The notes under the pieces were generated by a model. The model had not been told where the DNA came from, made no database searches, and saw nothing but the letters and a program-made list of their open reading frames with translations. Shown here in pieces: positions 33,570 to 45,194 of a DNA stretch of 64,000 nt (position 1 is its first letter; every line of letters starts with the position of its first letter). The position numbers were made by a program, and so were the translations under genes. Origin of the DNA: Dermacentor variabilis (Eukaryota; Arthropoda; Arachnida; Ixodida; Ixodidae); NCBI RefSeq assembly GCF_050947875.1, contig NC_134572.1:130422605-130486604 (forward strand), written 5' to 3'.

Positions 33570-33752
33570 TAGACACAATTGCTATTCGGGGGAACGGCTC
33601 TCTATAAGAGCCCAGAAGAAGCCAGACGGGTTAATCGTTTAACTTGTGGTACCTGGCGGTGCTCAAAATTGCAGCACGTTCTCACGTATTGCTGAAACAG
33701 ACAACAGGTGAGGGCGAGTAATTCTATCGGCGTGTCCTGGCAAGCGACTTAC

Positions 33753-34003
33753 GGATATGTCTGGATGGTCTCTGTAATCCCCTGAATCCGAGCTCTCGAT
33801 TCGGTAGGCACTCTGGATGCCGATTCGGTAGGCCTTCTGGCAAATGGGAAATATCTTGCGCCAACGGAAAAGCCCGGCAGCATTTCGAAGGAGCGAAGCA
33901 AAGAGGCGAAAGCTGAGGGCTGAGGGGAAGTGGCGATAACACAACAAGCGCCGGTGCCGATAAAAATCGGCATCGCTACGACCAGAGCAAGCACCCTTCG
34001 CAT
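33753..34003 (-). CDS. Candidate first exon of a secreted peptide, unidentified
   Basis: A minus-strand ORF begins MRRVLALVVAMPIFIGTGAC, which looks like a signal peptide (basic start, hydrophobic core). It continues through a short region with the duplicated motif RRPTESASRVPTESRA and is open to TYP, where the sequence reads CC|GTAAGT at 33752. That makes a credible splice donor exactly where the ORF would otherwise stop (TAA at 33749-33751). I do not recognise the product and found no downstream exon. The ATG context is not strong. Another minus-strand ORF (34013-34252) lies just upstream. It may equally be chance, or part of an unknown repeat. Confidence 0.22.
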
Positions 34004-34009
34004 GCGCCA

Positions 34010-34850
34010 TTCTCATGCTTGACCAGAGTTCTCGGCTGCTCCGACGGTGATAGTGGGGCTCGGGGGCGCCTCTCGGTGCTCTCTTAGTCCGGCAATCGAA
34101 AATGACCATCCGGAGATGACATTGAATCGTAGGTGTCCAGCACACTGCTCTCGATGGCCAGATTGCGAAATTTCTTGGCGCAGCACCGACTGTACGACAA
34201 CGACGAACTCTGCTAGAGCACTTGCACCGTTGTGGCCATCACTGTTGTGCAAATAGTGGACTCCGGAATAACTAGTGCAGCAGCGGGTGAGCTAAAAGCG
34301 TCAACTCCGTGAGGGTACTAAGGGTCATCGTGACGATGTTGACTACGCACACAAATAGCGCGTCATACTCGGAGTTCGATGATGTAGGCACAGTTTCCCG
34401 TGACAAAACGTCACCGTGCTTGTATTCAATACGGTAAGAAACGATAATTTCTCACCACTGTGTCGTGCTGTGCTGGAGGCCACAGGCGCAGGCTGCAACG
34501 CGTTCTGTGAGATGCGCATACTCAGGTGGGAATCGTCATGTTGACGGCTTGTCCGTATACGCGTACAGGATTTAGCTGGATCGCAGTTCGGGATTGAAGA
34601 GGGGGTGGACGTATTTACACTGCATTCAGGGGCGTTAACTTAATGTAAATGAAGCAAACTTAAAGTTCTTCTTTCTTAAGAATTCAGCTCCATTACAGTG
34701 CTCTAGGAGACATCTCTGAGTAGGGAACGATCATTTTTTACATCCAGCGGCAGTGCGCAGGCTATCCCTCAAACTCGCGTGAATTTTGTAAGATTGCCGA
34801 ATGATCAACGCATCGAGGCAAGGGTTCGCAAAAGTGCTGAATTTTGGATC
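34010..34850. other. Anonymous DNA
   Basis: This stretch is somewhat GC-richer than average with overlapping ORFs on both strands. I recognise no domain or repeat in it. Confidence 0.3.
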
Positions 34851-35450
34851 CAGCAGTGCGAACTTCATTTTTATTGCGCAATTATACCGACCCTCCAGGC
34901 GAATTTCTGCCGTCGCCGTGAGGTTCCGTATTAGCGAAACTGTGTGAAGGTGAGCCAGTGAACGCGGTTCAATCTCGCGTGCGCGAGCGAGGAACGCGGC
35001 CCGGATGCGCACCCTCTCCCGCGGCCCGGACGCGCTGAAGCAAGGGGGTGAGGCGAGGGAGGACGGGCGTTCTACTCAGGCGTCAGCTACGGTGCGTCGA
35101 TGTCCTCCTTGTCCGCCGCTCCATACAGAGTGGACACAACCGCGGTGTGTTCTACGGCGTTGGCCGCGCAAATTTCGGTGCCGCGCGTGGCCGGCGTTCG
35201 TGTGTCTTGAAAGCAATCTGGGACGTGGCCAAAGTGCGCGCCCTCGCGGGCCTCATCTCCAAAGCGATCTGCGATGTTTGCAGATTGCGCGCAGTGCCAG
35301 TAGCTTCGTACGCGCTGTGCTTTCGACGTTTCGTGCGCGTTAAAGCGACAGATGCACGGAGGTCAACTGGCTTGCGGGCTGCTGCCGCGAGTCCTAACTC
35401 CAGCGTTTTCGCAGACAGTTTCCGCTGTCATCGATCGATGTGTGTTCATG
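34850..35450 (-). repeat. Dispersed GC-rich repeat, unclassified
   Basis: The part from about 34870 to 34995 is the minus-strand counterpart of the repeat at 18690-18895 (shared CGCGAGATTGAACC and TACGGAACCTCACGG blocks). The adjacent CpG-rich part to about 35420 carries open frames on + (35005-35343 and 35048-35503) without any known domain. It could be the body of the same repeat family or a promoter-like CpG-rich segment. Confidence 0.45.
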
Positions 35451-35527
35451 TTTACCTGTGCGCACGTGACCCCGTGATGGTTAATTTAGTGAAAACACGT
35501 TGAGAGGTTAGTTGGTTTGAATCCACG

Positions 35528-35628
35528 ATAGAATGTGTAAGCGCGACTGAACATGGACGTAGAAAGAACTGTCTGCGTGTGTCTGTTTCTTCCTACGTCC
35601 TCGATGAGTCACATTTACGCATTCTATC
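35528..35628. repeat. About 100-bp imperfect foldback
   Basis: ATAGAATGTGTAAGCGCGAC at the left pairs imperfectly with GTCACATTTACGCATTCTAT at the right. CATGGACGTAGAAAGAA pairs with TTCTTCCTACGTCCTCG inside. The layout resembles the hairpin at 6179-6338 in being a compact inverted repeat, but the sequence is different and more decayed. Confidence 0.7.
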
Positions 35629-35639
35629 ATTGTTAATTT

Positions 35640-36490
35640 AGTTAGTAAGCGAATGTTTCGAAGTTTATATGGCCGACAAAACTAGTATCCTTACTTCGTG
35701 CAGCTATCTACTAATTTGCTATCGCAATCGGTGCTTCGCCTTCCCGGCGGAACTGCGATTTTTTTTACAGGACGCCGATTGTTTTCTTGCGATATGAAAT
35801 GGAAATGAAATGGAAACGATTGCGAGAAACGGAGGGCGTGCCGACCAAACAAACATAGCGCACTCACACGTGCAGTAACTCATCTTATTACAGGGCAGAG
35901 GCTACAGCGCAATGCCAAATGCTTCTCTGCACCGGCAAAGAAAATTCACACCAGCATTTACGACCGCGTAACAAATAGTGTGTGACAGATATGCACGCTG
36001 TACGTCCACATGTAAAAACGAAGTTCCTAGCAGACGACGTGACGAGCCTTCGACATTATGTGTACTTCAACCAGTGTCCGCCAGGCAGAGCCTCCCGGCT
36101 AATAGGCACGATGGCAGAAATCTCAGCATTTCATTAAAAAGCCTTTTAGGCACAGAAAGTAAAGCTGCAAACTTCATCAGAAACTTAGAGACCGAGAGTG
36201 TCCCCTTGTCCTCGTTTTTGGCGCCGGCTAGGAAGAGACCGCAGTTCACTAACATTTCTCTTGCCCTAGTAGCGTACCAAGCGTACCAAGCTCGAACAGA
36301 AGTTCATGCAGAATTGTCTCCGGCTTGTCCTGTTACTTGATGACGATTAGCGAACGGTCTCTGGAGAGGCCTTCCAATTTGTAGGGCACTACAGGAAAAA
36401 TGTATAAGTAGTCAGTAAAACATGATATTACGTGGAGTTCCAACAGGGCGCGATATCCCGCTCCGCATATTTAATCCAAATTCTCTCGAC
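35640..36490. other. Anonymous DNA
   Basis: The only notable feature is a small (GAAAT)n-like patch near 35796-35815. The ORF 35978-36340 (+) has no recognisable domain. Confidence 0.3.
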
Positions 36491-36492
36491 AC

Positions 36493-36638
36493 TATCCTGC
36501 AAGCTCTCCCCGACCAAACCTGAACTCAGCAAGCTTGTTAAAAAACAAGAGACATAATGGCATCGTATCCTGCAAGCTCTCCCCGACCAAACCTGAACTC
36601 AGCAAGCTTGTTAAAAAACAAGAGACATAATGGCATCG
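36493..36638. repeat. Perfect 73-bp tandem duplication
   Basis: Positions 36493-36565 and 36566-36638 are identical, beginning TATCCTGCAAGCTCTCC and ending ATAATGGCATCG. Divergence begins immediately after the second copy. The identity points to a recent event or an assembly artefact. Confidence 0.93.
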
Positions 36639-36639
36639 T

Positions 36640-39600
36640 GTATCAATGTCGCTCGCTATATATAAGAAGAGAAAAGAAGTTTACGAGTGAAGTCCATAGA
36701 GCGAAACCGGGACTCACTGAAGAGGAATGTGAGTGTAATGCTGTCGTCGACTGGTCTTTAGAGAGAGCTCCGACACGCGGCTCCGTATTCGGCTAATTGA
36801 AACGGAGCGCTCGTGTTGGGCTGGTTCCATCCATGCGACTGGATCCGGTCGAGAGCGCTGAGAGTCGCCCCGACTCTCTCGTCGGAGCGGCTCCGAGATC
36901 TCGCCTAAGTCCGATCGCGCGACGCCCTCCACATCCATTTCTTGAGCGGCGACGGTGAAAGTGGCCATCTTTCTCGGGTTTTTATTGCAGTAGAGCTTGC
37001 ACCAGCGCAATTGCCGAAGTTGTTCATGGATGCGTTTCCGTCGCTCAAGGCTTGTTCGTTAGAGACGATGCTTCTCGTTCGGGCCGGAGAGGGGCTCAAC
37101 ATATGGCTTCTCGGAAGCAGATCTATGGAACGACCAGCCAACGGTACCATAAGAGAGCTAGATCTGCGGACAAGTTTTCGAGAGAGAAAGCAGTTTAAAC
37201 ACGAAATAAACATGTAGGGAAGAAACTGAAATGAAAACAAACCCAAATAATTAAGTAGACAAAAAGTCTGCAATAGAATGATAGCAAGAACAAGCTCTTC
37301 TGTGCTGAGCAGTGCGGGAGGAGTGTTATGGACGTATATCGAAGATGGCAGCATGTCAGCCATGGGGCGCTGCCTCCCGGAAAGGAGGTCATTTCTCTTG
37401 CGCTTGTGTTTATAACAGACCTCCCCCCCCCCCCCCCCCGGTGTCTCTTACGCTGCACCACTGATGCGGAGATTTTAGTCCACAGCCACACGAAAAAGCC
37501 AGACAAGCAAATCCTTGGCAGATAGAGAGAAGGCGCTAGCGGCCTCGAAGCAGGAAGTGGGCGGTTTCTTCTACACCCTGTCCGCGGTCGCGCTCTCGTA
37601 GAATAGATTGCGGAAGACAGCGGAAGCGGAAATGACCAAAGGAGAAGTGGTGGCTGCGATGGAAGAGAAGGAGCAGTGACAGATGCTGAATTATTGGCGC
37701 CCTTTCTAGCTCAGCTCTTAGATTAAAAAGAACCGGAGCACTGAGGTGCCCTCCGCAGAGTGCCCGCGGCAGATGCGAATGAAAGTAGTCCAGAAATGTA
37801 TAGCGGCGAGGGCGTGCGGTCACCAAGGAGAGCTTGTCTCTTGGAACTTCCTGCAGTCGGCGACATCCCGCCACTGCACCGGCGTTTCACCCGTGTTTTT
37901 ATGTTGATTGAGATCTGCGCTGCTTCCGTATTACTCGAGTCGGGGTCTATCATTTTTTTCTTGTTATCAGTGATAAGTAATTGAAGGAATGCTCGGCGAA
38001 AGTAATGGTGCCGGCTACTCCTTTTCGAAAGGCAAGGAAAACTGAAAGCGAGGTGAAATTGGGACACTCAACTATTAACAAACATCTGCGGAGTTCCGCA
38101 AAAGAGTAAAGGAAGTCACGGAAAAGAGTTAACTAAGAGACACACACAGTTCCGTAAACACAAGAGGTTCCGAAAACACGCACATGAATTGACGTATGTT
38201 GTAGATGAAGCGGCTGACCAAGCTACACATATATGAACATAAAAAACATAACACATAATGAACTCAAACGTGTGTTACAAACATAAAAATGTGAAGTACG
38301 CATACACGATCTGTGGTATTTGAGAGACAGTAGCGTCCTTAAGGTACAGTTAGTATGAGCCTAATATTTCTTTTTACTTTCCACTAAAATTTTAAAAGGC
38401 ACAAGTGTTATTTCTTGTAGCCTCACTGTTGCCAGGGGCCTAGCATTTTGTTGAGAGTGAACGGCCGATAGTCTAGCAACAGTAAATCAGCTTGTAATCT
38501 TCACCTCGCCGTATCCTGTCGTGGGAACTCGAGTAGGAGGTGTGTCGGCGTGACCGGAGTCGCACTACGGAATCGGAACACGTTAAATCCTACGCAAAAG
38601 GCGACGCGTATACGCTGTGCCAAGTCCCAATCTGTGCAATAAAATAACATTTATGGTGTCACTCAGCTTCCGTAGAGACGACAGTTTAATGCTAGGGCCT
38701 ACGAAGAACAGGTCTGAGCACTATGATTTCTGATTACACCTCGTGTTTGTGCCAAGTGTGCACAAAATAAGTCTCAGCAGCAAGCGGACTTGCACGAACC
38801 TATTTTCGTTTTCGTCTAGTCTGCCTAGTGCCCTGATAGTGCCGATAGTTCAACAGTGCCCGATGCCAGATGTCAATGTGAACGTTACCCAATGGATAGC
38901 CTGTCATGCTTGGCCAGTAATTGTTCGACCTGTGGAATGAATTACGTCGCTGGGGCCTCACCGAACACTTATTAAATCATTATCGCGGAGGGAGGGGATC
39001 AATGCTGTAGTGTAACACACCTAGAAACACATTATCGGGTGGAATAAGCAACACGCCGAGATAAGATGTGCGAATTTCTGGCAGCAAATGGCTGTCTAAT
39101 CATGCCATCGTTACCGCGCCGTCGTTGTAACCGCAGTAGTTCAATCGTCGTCACGCTATTGCAATCGTCATCCGGTCAGAACAAAAGGCAATGAAAACAT
39201 CTGGTATGTATCTAAATAGAATATTTTTGCTTGTGATGGTCATAAAAGTACACGCGTCACAGTGCAACACTGCCGTTTGACTTCTTACCGGGTGATGCAC
39301 CTTGTTACAGTAAAACCGACAGAGCAGTCATAGGAAAGTGAGGACATCTGAAGATACGTCTGCAGGAACATCGGCAAGATGTCGCCAAAGAGAACGCCGC
39401 AACAAATGCTCAAGGAAAATATTTGCAAACAAGAAAAAGAAAAGAATTACACGCGCGAGAAACTGGAGCAAACGAGTAATTATTCCAGTTGGACGCACTC
39501 TCTCATTACAATTTCACTTGGAATCTCTGCTCATTCAGGCAACTGACACCACTGATGACAGATCTGCATCACCTCCTGGGCGATTATTTCGCTGCCTCTT

Positions 39601-40040
39601 GAACACTTCGTTCTGTTCCATGGTCCATGCAGGCCGACTCCATGTGAACAATGTTTCGTTGCAGACAACTATGCAAATATGCATCTTAGGAATGTCCATT
39701 GCTGGGCGAGTTGGTCCATCTTTTTGAGCTGGATTTAATAAGCATTAGTTTTAAATGAGCAAATGTCCCGTGCCCTCCCTCATCCCTATTAAGTGTAGTG
39801 CTCATTGCCGCCGTTTAAGCTAAACAATTATATGTGGCTGTTGTATGGTAAGTGGAAACGTGTTAATTTTCGCCCCCTCATCGCTGACCTACGGCCAATC
39901 TCAGTCATGGGTGGCAAATTCTCATTTAGTTATTTAGAGCAAAAAATGAAATAAAAAGATACAGTGAGTGACTTTGCCTTCCTAGGATATGTTATAACTT
40001 TCTGTGAAGATTCCGTGCAACCATTGTTACAGTTAATTTC
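36640..40040. other. Anonymous DNA
   Basis: ORFs on both strands near 36714-37510 and 37536-38067 overlap and match nothing I know. There is a poly-C run at 37423-37439 and a GC-rich patch at about 36830-36930 with a short hairpin (GAGAGTCGCCCCGACTCTC). Nothing further is supportable. Confidence 0.3.
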
Positions 40041-40044
40041 ATAT

Positions 40045-40204
40045 TAATACGTATGAAGACGCAGACGAAAAGCTACATGCAAGTATATTTACAGGGAAAT
40101 ACGCCGCACTTGGCCAAGAGGAAACAGCCCGCGCTATCCTCTAATCGTCGTCGTCATCTTCACACTGCTCGCCTCTTCGTGATCGCAAATACTGTTCCTT
40201 AGCA
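40045..40204 (-). repeat. 3' LTR of the gypsy element
   Basis: The LTR is 160 bp. On the coding strand it starts TGCTAAGGAACAG and ends TACGTATTA, the end having drifted from the TACGTAACA of the other LTR. A purine-rich GCCGCCGGGGGTAG precedes it and is a plausible polypurine tract. Confidence 0.88.
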
Positions 40205-40239
40205 CTACCCCCGGCGGCAAAAGCGCCGTCCCGGGGCGA

Positions 40240-43200
40240 CTAAAAACCGGACTCGGAAGCAGTGTAGCAGGCCTTGAGCCTACTGACGTGCGCGACATCA
40301 CTAGATGCCAGAGTAGAGGACGAGGTTGAACTCACAGGAGCAATTTCGTACGTCACAGGCGTCACCTGGCGCAGCACGTGGTAGGACCCTGTGTATCGCG
40401 AAAGGAGCTTCTCTGAAAGTCCGACGTGACGAGAGGGTGACCACAGGAGCACGAGCGCACCAGGCGAAAACTGTACGTCATGATGGTGGGCGTTGTACTA
40501 ACACTGCTGAGTGGTTTGCGAGGCCGTCAGTCGAGTACGGGCAAGCTGGCGTGCATGGTCGGCGAGGGCGATGGCGCCGCGCGCATAGTCGCGTGTTGAG
40601 ATCGCAGCAGGAGGAAGTGCCGTGTCTAGAGGCAAGGTGGGTTCGCGACCGTACAACAGATAAAATGGAGAAAATCCGGCGGTGTCGTGCCGGAAAGAAT
40701 TGTACGCAAATGTGACGTAAGGAAGAGCAATGTCCCAGTCGGGGTTGTCCTTGGAAAGGTACTTGGACAGCAACTTGGTAAGAGTACGGTTTAACCGCTC
40801 TGTCAGGCCATTGGTTTGAGGATGGTATGAGGTAGTCAGCTTGTGCTGAATGGAGCAGGAACGCAGAATGTCGGCGATAACTTTCCAGAGGAAGCTACGA
40901 CCACGGTCAGTAAGCAGCTGTCGCGGGGCGCCATGAAGCAAGAGAATGTCACGCAAGAGAAAGTCCGCGACGTCAGTGGCGCAACCGGTAGGGAGAGCCA
41001 GCGGGATAGCCTATTGGGTGGCGTAATCAGTTGCGACGGCTACCCATTTGTTCCCGGAGGATGACGTGGGAAAGGGACCGAGGAGGTCTAATCCAACACG
41101 AAAGAACGGTTCCACAGGGACGATGATCCACTGGAGATGACCGGCAGGTAGCACCTGAGGTGCTTTCCGACGCTGACAGGGATCACAGGCAGCAACATAG
41201 CGTCGGATGGAGCGAGCGAGACCAGGCCAATAGAAGCGGCGGTGGACGCTGTCGTACGTGTGGGTTACCCCAAGATGTCTTGCAGTGGGTGCGTCATGTA
41301 TATCAAAGAGCACAGTCTGTCGTAGATGTTTTGGCACGACAAGAAGAGCAGAGCCGTCAGGGAGGAAGTTCCTTCGGTACAGAATGCCGCCCTGGAGGAC
41401 ATATCGGCGAACGGATGCGTCGGTAGGTGTAGAGCGCAGACGCTCGATGAGTACTCGCCGCGATAGGTCTCGGTACTGGTCATCGGCAATGTTAGCGAAT
41501 GCAGACACAGAGAAAATGCCGTAGGCGGTACTACTGTCGGCGTCGTCAGGCTCGTCTACCGAGTAGCGAGACAGGCACTCAGCGTCCTTCTGTAGTCGGC
41601 CAGATTTGTAGGTGACAGAGTACAAATATTCTTGGAGGCGTAAGGCCCAGCGACCAAGTCTTCCTATAGGATCTTTCAGTGAGCATAACCAGCAAAGCGC
41701 GTGATGGTCTGCGACAACGGAAAAGGGTAGGTCATATAAGTACGGGCGGAATTTCGCGACCGCCCAAACTAGGGCCAGACACTCACGCTCAGTGATGGAA
41801 TAGTTGCGCTCCGTGGGTGAGAGAAGCCTGCTGGCGCAGGCGATAACACAGTCGTGGCCGCACTGCCGTTGGGCCAGTATTGCGCCGATTCCGTGACCGC
41901 TGGCATCAGTACGGACTTCGGTAGGCGCAGAAGGATCGAAATGGGCCAGAAAGCGAGGCGTTGTGAGAAGGTCGATTAGATGCGAGAATGCAGAAGCTTC
42001 GTTATCGCCCCACTGGAAAGAGACGTCTTTTTTCAAAAGCTCGGTTAGTGGTCGTGCTATGGAGGCAAAATTTTCCACGAAACGGCGGAAGTACGAACAA
42101 AGGCCGATGAAGCTGCGCACATCCTTGACACACTTCGGAACAGGGAAGTGTGTAACAGCATGGATCTTGCCTGGGTTTGGTTGCACTCCGTTCGCGTCAA
42201 CGAGATGTCCAACGACGGTAATCTGGCGACGGCCGAATTGGCACTTCGATGCGTTCAGTTGCAGACCGGCTCGACGAAAAACGTCCAGGACTGCCGAGAG
42301 GCGCTCGAGGTGCGTAGAGAACGTTGGGGCGAATACTTTAACGTCGTCTAAGTAGCACAGGCACGTGGACCATTTCGAACCGTGAAGAAGGGAGTCCATC
42401 ATGCGTTAAAAAGTGGCAGGGGCGTTACATAGACTGAACGGCATCACTTTGAATTGATAAACACCGTCGGGTGTCACAAAAGCAGTTTTCTCGCGGTCGA
42501 GATCGTCCACGGCTATCTGCCAGTAGCCGGAGCGAAGGTCAATAGAGGAGAAATAGCGAGCACAGTGGAGGCAGTAAAGGGCGTCATCAATCCGAGGTAG
42601 GGGATACACGTCCTTTTCGGTAACCCTGTTTAGGTGCCGATAATCCACGCAAAAGCGCCATGAGCCATCCTTCTTTTTTACCAGTACAACAGGTAATGCC
42701 CATGTACTACATGACGATTCAATAATGTTCTTGGCAAGCATTTTGCGAACTTCGGCATGAACAACTTGACGCTCAGCCGGTGACACTCGATACGGGCGGC
42801 GATGAATAGCAGCGGCATCGCCGGTATTAATGCGATGTTTAGCAGCTGTAGTTTGGGCCAAAGAACGATCGTTAATGCCAAAAATTTCGTCGTAGGAAAA
42901 CAGAACGCGGTAGAGCTCACGAGCGTGCTCGGATGGCATGTCGGGCGCAATCATTTTCTGTAAGTCGGCGATGGTACAAGTTACCGACTGCGATGGTAGA
43001 GGAATTCGGCTGATTTGTTGTCTACTGCAATAGATGCTACTGAGTGATCCTCGAATGAGCAAAGCTGGGCCAGAGACATCCCGCGGGGCAGTACTTGTGC
43101 CGTCAAGCCAAAGTTGACCACTGGCAGGCAGACGCAATTCGCCGTAATAGATAAAACTGTATGAGGTACTGTGATCCCGTGTGTAAGGAGCACGTCTTGC

Positions 43201-43530
43201 ATACGAGCCGCGATGTAGTGACAGTTGGGGACGGGTGGGGATGACACTAAGTCAACGTAAGTCAGTGCCGAAGGTGGAAAGCGAACGAAGTCGACGGAAC
43301 TAAGGCGACTGGGGTGTGGTTCAGCGGGATCCAGAACAGGCAGGTCAAGGCGGAGAGTACTGGCGGAACAATCGATGAGAGTAGAATGTGCGGTGAGGAA
43401 GTGTAAGCCGAGGATGATGTAGTGGGGACAGTCTAGTTTTCCGGCTGGGAGCGGCGTCCGAAGGGAGTCGGCGAAGAGGAGCGACGGGGCTGGGGAGAGC
43501 AAGATTGTCGTTGTTGGGGCAAAGGCGAAC
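40240..43530 (-). pseudogene. pol: gypsy pol (protease remnant, RT, RNase H, integrase), disrupted
   Basis: From the 5' end: the protease C-terminal part (IILGLHFL, about 43420) is present, but no DTG/DSG active-site triplet can be found, suggesting an internal deletion. The RT N-terminal half (42406-43137) has [19 protein letters not shown] and ends NAPATF at an in-frame TAA (42403-42405). The RT C-terminal half and RNase H (41011-42402) have the catalytic YLDD, TDASGHGIGA and SITERECLALVWA. The integrase has a zinc-binding H/C segment (HLGVTH... CDPCQRRK), D in TDYAT, D in LTDRG and E in NGLTERLN, followed by a C-terminal domain at 40240-40452. In-frame TAG stops fall after TDYATQ and after TQQC. 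A frameshift lies near 43000. It encodes no functional product as it stands. Confidence 0.93.
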
Positions 43531-44624
43531 GAGAATAGGGGCGGGTCAGCGCAGGGGAATCAGTGGCGGCATTATCGGAACGTGCGGAATAGGGGCGAGA
43601 AGAGCCACTTGGGGGGCGAGTGTAGGCAGTATACGTAGACCGGGTCGGGTAACTCCAGCGACTGTGACAGTGCCGAGAAATGTGCTAGATTCGATGGCAG
43701 TGGAAACAAATTGGCTTGTCGTCAGCAGTGCGCCATTCAGATGTGTTGCGGAAACGTGGTGGGTATGAAGATGCGGCATGGGGCGGAATCGAAGAAGCCG
43801 GGTGGGTATCAAGGCGATGGGCCGAGCAGATGGTGTGAAGACCCATGTTTTCGAACACCTGGCGGACAAACTGCCTGGAGCAGGGAAACCGTGACTGCAG
43901 GTGCGTTGGTGGGGCTGGAGTCGAAGGCAGCCGGATAGGCGGCCTCGATCTCACGCCGGACTATCCTGGTAACGTCGCCAGTATTGTTGGGACGAGGAGC
44001 GTCGGCACAGGAAGATGTCGCTGGAGTATTGGGCAGATGGGCAAACTGCTGGTCAATACGTCGGCTTTTAGCGAGTTCCAGGCGGCGGCACTCTTTTATA
44101 ACTGCGTCCACCTTCGCCACGTTGTTGAAAACGAGCAAGTTGAAGGCGTCCCTGGCAATGCCCTTGAGGATGTGGGAAACCTTGTCTGACTCAGTCATGT
44201 GCGCGTCAACTTTGCGGCATAGAGGCAAGACGTCCTGAATGTACGTGATATAGGGCTCTGTTGACATCTGCACACGGCCGGAAAGCGCCTTCTGCGTGGC
44301 AAGTTGGTGACCGTAGGGGTTGCCGAACAAGTCTCGGAGCTTTTGCTTAAGCGAATCCCAACTGGTGAGCTCATCTTCGTGCGTCCGAAACCAAACTTGA
44401 GGTGTGCCACCAAGGTAAAAGACTACGTTGGTGAGCATGATAGTAGGGTCCCACCGGTTATTGCGGCTGACGTGTTCGCGCAGGCTGATCCAGTCCTCGA
44501 CGTCTTCGCCATCTTTGCCCGAGAATACGCCAGGATCACGGGGAGCGGGGAGAGTGATGTAGGTCGTTGAAGTGGCAGCAGGTGTCGTAGCCGGCGGAGT
44601 CGAGTGGTCGTCGCCGGGAGCCAT
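43530..44624 (-). pseudogene. gag: gypsy gag, disrupted
   Basis: The most likely start is MAPGDDHSTPP at 44624; the ORF is open upstream into the LTR. The gag core is recognisable by FSGKDGEDVEDWISL, WFRTHEDELTSWDSLKQKL and VSHILKGIARDAF. A frameshift between about 43810 and 43950 moves the reading to the frame containing a CCHC zinc knuckle (CFHC...H...HC near 43670-43710). That knuckle is itself interrupted by a TAG. The knuckle would bind genomic RNA in an intact element. Confidence 0.88.
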
Positions 44625-44698
44625 GAAGGAAGGCTCAACGTACCGTCCTCTGCAAAGCTCCGTGACGAGGTACAGGCAACGTCCACCTCCACCAGATA

Positions 44699-44858
44699 TG
44701 TTACGTAGGAAGACGCAGACGAATAGATATATACAAGTATATTTACAGGGTAATACGCCGCACTTGGCCAAGTGGCAACAGCTCGCGCTAGCCTCTAATC
44801 ATCGTCGTCGTCTTCACACTGCTCGCCTCTTCGTGATCGCAAATACTGTTCCGCAGCA
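44699..44858 (-). repeat. 5' LTR of the gypsy element
   Basis: The LTR is 160 bp. On the coding strand it begins TGCTGCGGAACAG and ends TACGTAACA, giving TG...CA ends. The bases that follow are TATCTGGTGGAGGTGG, where a primer-binding site should lie; I could not assign a tRNA. Confidence 0.9.
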
Positions 44859-45194
44859 ATATCATTCGGCGGAATGACCTGTATGAGATTGTCACATAAC
44901 GAGATTCGTCTAAGTAAACTTTTAAATATGAAATGAAAATATCCAGCAAAATATAGCTGGTGTTGTCTGCCCCAAGCTATCAAGAAATTTGGTCACCTTA
45001 CAATAGCCGCCTGACGATATTAAGCAATTAGCAGTCACTGCAGGCGGTCTACGATTTATTCAAGTATATTAAAGTATCATTAGTGGTTATGTTTTCTAAA
45101 AACAAAGTCAAATAAAGCACAGCGTAATTGTTGCACAAGTTGCCTTTGCTTCAGAAACGCAGCGAACACGGCTCTCGTTTGAATAATCTAGGAT

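Larger units (their letters stand above)
40045..44858 (-). mobile_element. Ty3/gypsy LTR retrotransposon, complete ends, inactive
   Basis: A 4.8-kb element is bounded by two 160-bp LTRs (40045-40204 and 44699-44858) and flanked by the 4-bp target duplication ATAT (40041-40044 and 44859-44862). On the coding (minus) strand it runs gag, a protease remnant, reverse transcriptase, RNase H, integrase. By hand the LTRs differ at about 16 of 160 positions, so the insertion is old. The coding region carries at least four in-frame stops and two frameshifts. The gene order RT-RNase H-integrase defines the Ty3/gypsy superfamily. No envelope-like ORF is present. Confidence 0.93.

Noticed and set aside
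40326..42355. Plus-strand ORFs across the gypsy element
   Set aside because: Antisense shadows of pol; the minus frames carry YLDD, the RNase H motifs and the integrase D,D,E residues.
40045..44858. Envelope gene or endogenous retrovirus status for the gypsy element
   Set aside because: No ORF follows integrase before the 3' LTR; only about 35 bp separate the last pol frame from the LTR.
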